DNA of 64,000 bases from Polaribacter sp. L3A8 (GTDB lineage: Bacteria; Bacteroidota; Bacteroidia; Flavobacteriales; Flavobacteriaceae), in contig NZ_CP047026.1 in assembly GCF_009796785.1 (NCBI RefSeq), positions 1,054,001 to 1,118,000 of the forward strand, written 5' to 3'. Positions 60,368-64,000 of this stretch are shown here, in pieces (the stretch's first letter is position 1; every line of letters starts with the position of its first letter). The notes under the pieces were generated by a model, which worked only from the letters and a program-made list of their open reading frames with translations, searched no databases and was not told where the DNA came from. A program made the translations under genes and the position numbers.

Positions 60368-60736
60368 TTACTCATCTTCTCTATTTACTAAATCTAAAGA
60401 AAAAGCAGGTAAACAAATAGCTATATAATCACATTGTTCATCAAAAGGATTTGAATATTGCACTCTTGCCCCTTTTTCAATTTTAATGGATTGTCCCGCT
60501 TCTAAAAAAATTGTTTCTTCATCAATAATAAATTGTTTCTTTCCTTTAATAATATAGGTATATTCATCAAATTTAGGGGTTTGAAAAGGCTCTCTCCAAC
60601 CAGAAGGTGCAATCATGTGTGCAATACTTAATTGAGCATTACCGTCTGTAGCGTTACCAAAATGCTCTTCTATAACTTTACCGTCTGTTGTAGGTACCAC
60701 AAAGGGTGCTTTTTGAATTGTAAATTTTTTCTTCAT
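60368..60736 (-). CDS. Small cupin-domain protein
   Basis: 122 residues, a single cupin barrel: FDEYTYIIKGKKQFIID and SIKIEKGARVQYSNPF. A His in the first strand (HMIAPSGW) is not in the usual cupin HxH place, so metal binding is uncertain. No pathway can be named. Stands alone between the transporter and recQ. Confidence 0.8.
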   Translation of the reverse strand: MKKKFTIQKAPFVVPTTDGKVIEEHFGNATDGNAQLSIAHMIAPSGWREPFQTPKFDEYTYIIKGKKQFIIDEETIFLEAGQSIKIEKGARVQYSNPFDEQCDYIAICLPAFSLDLVNREDE

Positions 60737-60800
60737 AAAATTGTTTTTACGCTTATATAGTTCTTTATACCTTATAATTATTGGTCAATATCTTATCAAC

Positions 60801-60834
60801 AAAAAAGGCTGAAAACTAATTTTCAACCTTTTTT
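60801..60834 (-). terminator. Terminator of recQ
   Basis: AAAAAAGG(C)TGAAAA / TTTTCA(A)CCTTTTTT with one mismatch, 29 bases past the stop. Confidence 0.7.
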
Positions 60835-60862
60835 AATCTTTTTATTTTATAAAATATAGACT

Positions 60863-63046
60863 TTAATTAGCCACTTCATTTATAAATTTAATTCGCATTA
60901 AACGTAATTCATCTTCATCATAATCACCATCAAACTCATCTAAAGCTTCTTGTATATTATCTGTTTCAGCCTCCATAAAATAGTCATGTATTTCTTCTTG
61001 CTGATCTTCATCTAATAAATCGTCTATAGCGTAATCTATATTCAATTTGGTACCAGAGAAAATAATAACTTCCATCTCTTTTATCAACTCACTCATTTGA
61101 AGTCCTTTAGATTTAGATATATCCTCTAAAGGTAGTTTTTTATCAGTATTTTGAATTACAAAAAGTTTTAACCCAGAATTAGTTCCCGTACTTTTTACAA
61201 TTAAATCATCTGGTCTTAAAATATCATTTTCTTCAACGTAATCTGAAATTAATTTAATAAAATCTTTACCAAATTTTCTAGACTTACCCTCACCTACACC
61301 ATGTACTGTAGAAAGTTCTGTTAAAGTTATTGGATATTTTAAGGCCATATCATCTAGTGATGGATCTTGAAAAACGGCAAAAGGAGGAACACCTTGTTTA
61401 GTAGCTACTCTTTTTCGTAAATCTTTTAATAGTTTCACCAATTTATCATCAGCAACTCCACCAGAAGATTTTGCATTTGTTATGATAGCATTATCATTCT
61501 CTTCGCTATAAGAGTGATCTTCCGTCATCATAAAAGAAATAGGATTATTTAGATACTCTTGACCTTTTTTAGTTAATTTAACAACCCCATATTGTTCAAT
61601 CTCTTTCTTTATTAAATTAATCACCAAAACCTGTCTGATTAATGCCATCCAATACAGTGCCGATTTATCTTTACCACTTCCAAAAAAGGGTTGTAAATGT
61701 GTTTTATGAGAAGTTAAAAGTGCGTTTTCTTTTCCTACAATAGTATTTACAATCTCTTTTGCTTTATATTTTTGTAAGGTCTTTTTTACAACATTTAATA
61801 AGAGTTTAACGTCTTCTTTAGCTTCGTGTTTTTTCTTCGGATTTCTAGAATTATCGTCCATATCTGCTCCATCACCATTTTCGGCATCAAACTCTTCACC
61901 AAAATAATGCAACAAATACTTTCGTCTATTCATAGAAGTTTCTGCATAACCAACAACTTCTTGTAATAAAGCATGACCAATTTCTTGCTCTGCCACAGGC
62001 TTACTTGCCATAAATTTCTCTAACTTTTCTATATCTTTATATGCATAGAAAGCTAAACAATATCCTTCTCCATCATCACGTCCTGCTCTACCTGTTTCTT
62101 GATAATAACTTTCTAAACTTTTAGGAATGTCATGATGAATTACAAAACGAACATCTGGTTTGTCAATTCCCATTCCGAAAGCAATAGTAGCCACAACAAC
62201 ATCGCAATCTTCCATCAAAAACATATCTTGATGTTTTACACGTGTTTTTGCATCTAAACCTGCATGATACGGAACCGCTTTAATTCCGTTTACTTGTAAA
62301 ATTTGAGCAACTTCTTCTACTTTTTTCCTGCTTAAGCAGTAAATAATTCCAGATTTACCCATTCTTTGTTTTACAAAACGAATAATATCCTTGTCTACTT
62401 CTTTCGTTTTAGGCCTTACTTCATAAAATAAATTAGGTCTATTAAAAGACGCTTTAAATCTATTTGCTTCTGGTATTCCTAAAGTTTTTAAAATATCTTC
62501 TTGTACTTTTTCTGTTGCTGTTGCCGTTAAGCAAATAACAGGTACATTATCGATTGCTTTAATAATATGTTTTAAATTTCTGTATTCAGGTCTAAAATCA
62601 TGTCCCCATTCAGAAATACAATGCGCCTCATCAATGGCCACAAAAGAAATTTTTTGCGTTCTTAAGAAAGCAACATACTCTTCTTTTATTAAAGATTCTG
62701 GTGCAACGTACAAGAGTTTTGTAATTCCGTTAGCAATATCTTCTTTAACTTGCGCAACTTCTGTTTTATTTAAAGACGAATTTAAAACATGAGCCACACC
62801 ATTATGTTCAGATATACCTCTAATAGCGTCTACTTGATTTTTCATCAATGCAATTAAAGGAGAAACTACAATTGCTGTTCCCTCTGTCATTAATGCTGGC
62901 AGTTGGTAACAAAGTGATTTCCCTCCACCTGTAGGCATTATTACAAAAGTATTATTATTCTCTACAATACTTTTAATTACTTGCTCTTGTAAGCCTTTAA
63001 ATTTACTAAATCCAAAGAATTTTTTGAGAGGGCTGTATAAATCCAT
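60863..63046 (-). CDS. recQ: ATP-dependent DNA helicase RecQ
   Basis: 727 residues. Helicase motifs: TGGGKSLCYQLPAL (39-52), DEAHCISEWGHDFRPEY (139-155), TATATEKV, and QETGRAGRDDGEG. A winged-helix RQC region and an HRDC domain (about 555-635, LTELSTVHGVGEGKSRKFG) follow. In the RQC entry (371-400) the four zinc cysteines of E. coli RecQ are missing: MNRRKYLLHYFGEE then NGDGADMDDN instead of a CxxCxxC. A C-terminal acidic extension (about 660-727) is an addition. Unwinds recombination intermediates. Confidence 0.93.
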   Translation of the reverse strand: MDLYSPLKKFFGFSKFKGLQEQVIKSIVENNNTFVIMPTGGGKSLCYQLPALMTEGTAIVVSPLIALMKNQVDAIRGISEHNGVAHVLNSSLNKTEVAQVKEDIANGITKLLYVAPESLIKEEYVAFLRTQKISFVAIDEAHCISEWGHDFRPEYRNLKHIIKAIDNVPVICLTATATEKVQEDILKTLGIPEANRFKASFNRPNLFYEVRPKTKEVDKDIIRFVKQRMGKSGIIYCLSRKKVEEVAQILQVNGIKAVPYHAGLDAKTRVKHQDMFLMEDCDVVVATIAFGMGIDKPDVRFVIHHDIPKSLESYYQETGRAGRDDGEGYCLAFYAYKDIEKLEKFMASKPVAEQEIGHALLQEVVGYAETSMNRRKYLLHYFGEEFDAENGDGADMDDNSRNPKKKHEAKEDVKLLLNVVKKTLQKYKAKEIVNTIVGKENALLTSHKTHLQPFFGSGKDKSALYWMALIRQVLVINLIKKEIEQYGVVKLTKKGQEYLNNPISFMMTEDHSYSEENDNAIITNAKSSGGVADDKLVKLLKDLRKRVATKQGVPPFAVFQDPSLDDMALKYPITLTELSTVHGVGEGKSRKFGKDFIKLISDYVEENDILRPDDLIVKSTGTNSGLKLFVIQNTDKKLPLEDISKSKGLQMSELIKEMEVIIFSGTKLNIDYAIDDLLDEDQQEEIHDYFMEAETDNIQEALDEFDGDYDEDELRLMRIKFINEVAN

Positions 63047-63082
63047 TTATATAAATATTCGTTTAACTTTAAAAACAATTCG

Positions 63083-63090
63083 CAAACATA
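63083..63090 (-). promoter_or_regulatory. -7 box TATGTTTG for recQ
   Basis: Exact TAnnTTTG match on the minus strand, 36 bases before the recQ start. Confidence 0.45.
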
Positions 63091-63103
63091 CTATAATATA
63101 ATA

Positions 63104-63134
63104 TTTGCTCTAACTATTATTTATAGTAAATTTG
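63104..63134 (+). promoter_or_regulatory. Promoter of kdsD: TTTG, 19 bases, TAAATTTG
   Basis: TTTG (63104-63107) and TAAATTTG (63127-63134) match the full -33/-7 consensus with 19-base spacing, about 56 bases before the TTG start. Confidence 0.7.
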
Positions 63135-63190
63135 CTTGTTTCTTAATCTAAAGATATAACTTTTTTTTATTCTGATAAAATACCAAACAT

Positions 63191-64000
63191 TTGAAAAAGA
63201 CAAACACAATTATAAATACTGCTAGAGAAACTATTTTAACAGAGAGTAATGCTATTGCTAATTTAGCAAAATTAATTGATGCTGACTTTGAAGAAGCCGT
63301 TAAATTTATTTTAAATTCTAATGGTAGAGTAATTGTTACCGGAATTGGCAAAAGTGCAAACATTGCAACCAAGATTGTTGCTACTTTTAACTCTACAGGT
63401 ACACCTGCTATTTTTATGCATGCAGCAGATGCTATTCATGGTGATTTAGGGAATGTACAAAAAGAAGATGTAGTAATTTGTCTTTCTAAAAGTGGTAATA
63501 CCCCAGAAATTAAAGTTTTAGTTCCGTTTATTAAAAATTATGGAAATAAAATAGTAGCAATTACAGGTAATATAGACTCTTATTTAGGTGAACATGCAGA
63601 TTTTACATTAAATGCTTATGTAGAAAAAGAAGCATGCCCTAATAATTTAGCTCCTACTACAAGTACCACTGCTCAATTAGTTTTGGGTGATGCATTAGCC
63701 GTTTGCTTATTAGAGTTAAGAGGTTTTTCTAGTAAAGATTTTGCAAAATACCATCCTGGAGGTGCTTTAGGAAAACGTTTATACTTAAGAGTATCTGATT
63801 TGGTAGAAAACAACCAAGTACCTAAAGTAAATGAAACAGATAGTATAGCTAAAGTAATTGTAGAGATTTCCGAGAAAAGATTAGGTGTAACTGCTGTTCT
63901 TAACAAGGATAAATTAGTTGGAATTATTACGGATGGTGATATTAGAAGGATGCTATCTAAAACAACGCAAATATCTCAGTTTACAGCGAAAGATATTATG
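63191..64000 (+). CDS. kdsD: Arabinose-5-phosphate isomerase (KdsD/GutQ type), 3' end beyond window
   Basis: 270 codons in the window, open at the right edge. TTG start (MKKTNTIINTARETILTES); no ATG fits in frame. SIS domain: VIVTGIGKSANIATKIVAT, AADAIHGDLG, CLSKSGNTPE and the HPGGALGKRL signature near residue 190-200, followed by the first CBS repeat (GVTAVLNKDKLVGIITDGDI). The enzyme converts ribulose 5-phosphate to arabinose 5-phosphate, the precursor of KDO in lipopolysaccharide. Confidence 0.93.
   Translation, partial: MKKTNTIINTARETILTESNAIANLAKLIDADFEEAVKFILNSNGRVIVTGIGKSANIATKIVATFNSTGTPAIFMHAADAIHGDLGNVQKEDVVICLSKSGNTPEIKVLVPFIKNYGNKIVAITGNIDSYLGEHADFTLNAYVEKEACPNNLAPTTSTTAQLVLGDALAVCLLELRGFSSKDFAKYHPGGALGKRLYLRVSDLVENNQVPKVNETDSIAKVIVEISEKRLGVTAVLNKDKLVGIITDGDIRRMLSKTTQISQFTAKDIM

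Overview
The window is chromosomal DNA from a flavobacterium (Bacteroidota, Flavobacteriaceae; marine Polaribacter/Tenacibaculum-like is my best guess, not proven). Reasons: very AT-rich sequence, repeated TAnnTTTG promoter boxes, weak Shine-Dalgarno signals with several TTG/GTG starts, type IX secretion (T9SS) C-terminal sorting domains with an SPNPF/YPNP start, the gliding lipoprotein GldI, a TonB receptor with a carboxypeptidase-D-like N-terminal domain, and UMF1, YwbE and DUF721 genes of the flavobacterial type. No tRNA, rRNA, CRISPR or complete prophage was seen.

Layout. 1-4.3 kb: start of an MscS channel, a small Cys-rich membrane protein, then glycosyltransferase, ECF sigma factor, Nramp-like transporter and lipA. 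4.4-13.3 kb: a small transcription unit, pheT, an LtaS-like phosphoglycerol transferase, then a minus-strand operon nrnA-gldI-FKBP-cyclophilin/FKBP fusion-PAP2. 13.6-19.2 kb: ndk, then an accessory stretch with a probably frameshifted helicase-associated-domain gene, a C10 tract and a five-gene minus-strand cluster (DUF2589 protein, two unknown proteins, a subtilisin without signal peptide, and a small inhibitor/propeptide-like protein). 19.2-33.8 kb: housekeeping genes (DUF721, recF, TPR protein, ribH, mutL, two rhomboids, EEP phosphatase, GGR-type oxidoreductase, mtaB, lytic transglycosylase, two duplicated cold-shock genes, nitronate monooxygenase). 33.8-46.6 kb: secreted T9SS subtilisin, mnmA, YwqK-like protein, purB, a TerC/His-rich protein/TonB receptor group suggestive of metal handling, UMF1 transporter, M48 lipoprotein peptidase and exported MsrB. 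46.7-55.4 kb: a run of exported proteins built from phage tail-fibre-like modules, with one T9SS cargo, a small barrel-like protein and an IS982-family insertion. 55.5-64 kb: ffh, a GT39-like membrane protein, folD, an AI-2E family transporter, a cupin, recQ and the start of kdsD.

Two places look least explained: the DUF2589/subtilisin cluster (15139-18774), which has the compact same-strand layout of an accessory protease system, and the exported tail-fibre-like cluster (46679-55358). Smaller points of note are a 17-bp hairpin whose loop holds the start codon of the T9SS subtilisin, a duplicated csp unit with a conserved 5' hairpin, an A9-tract frameshift, a dual cyclophilin/FKBP lipoprotein, an Nramp relative lacking the DPGN metal site, and a RecQ without its zinc cysteines. 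All function calls rest on reading motifs by eye; no database search was possible.
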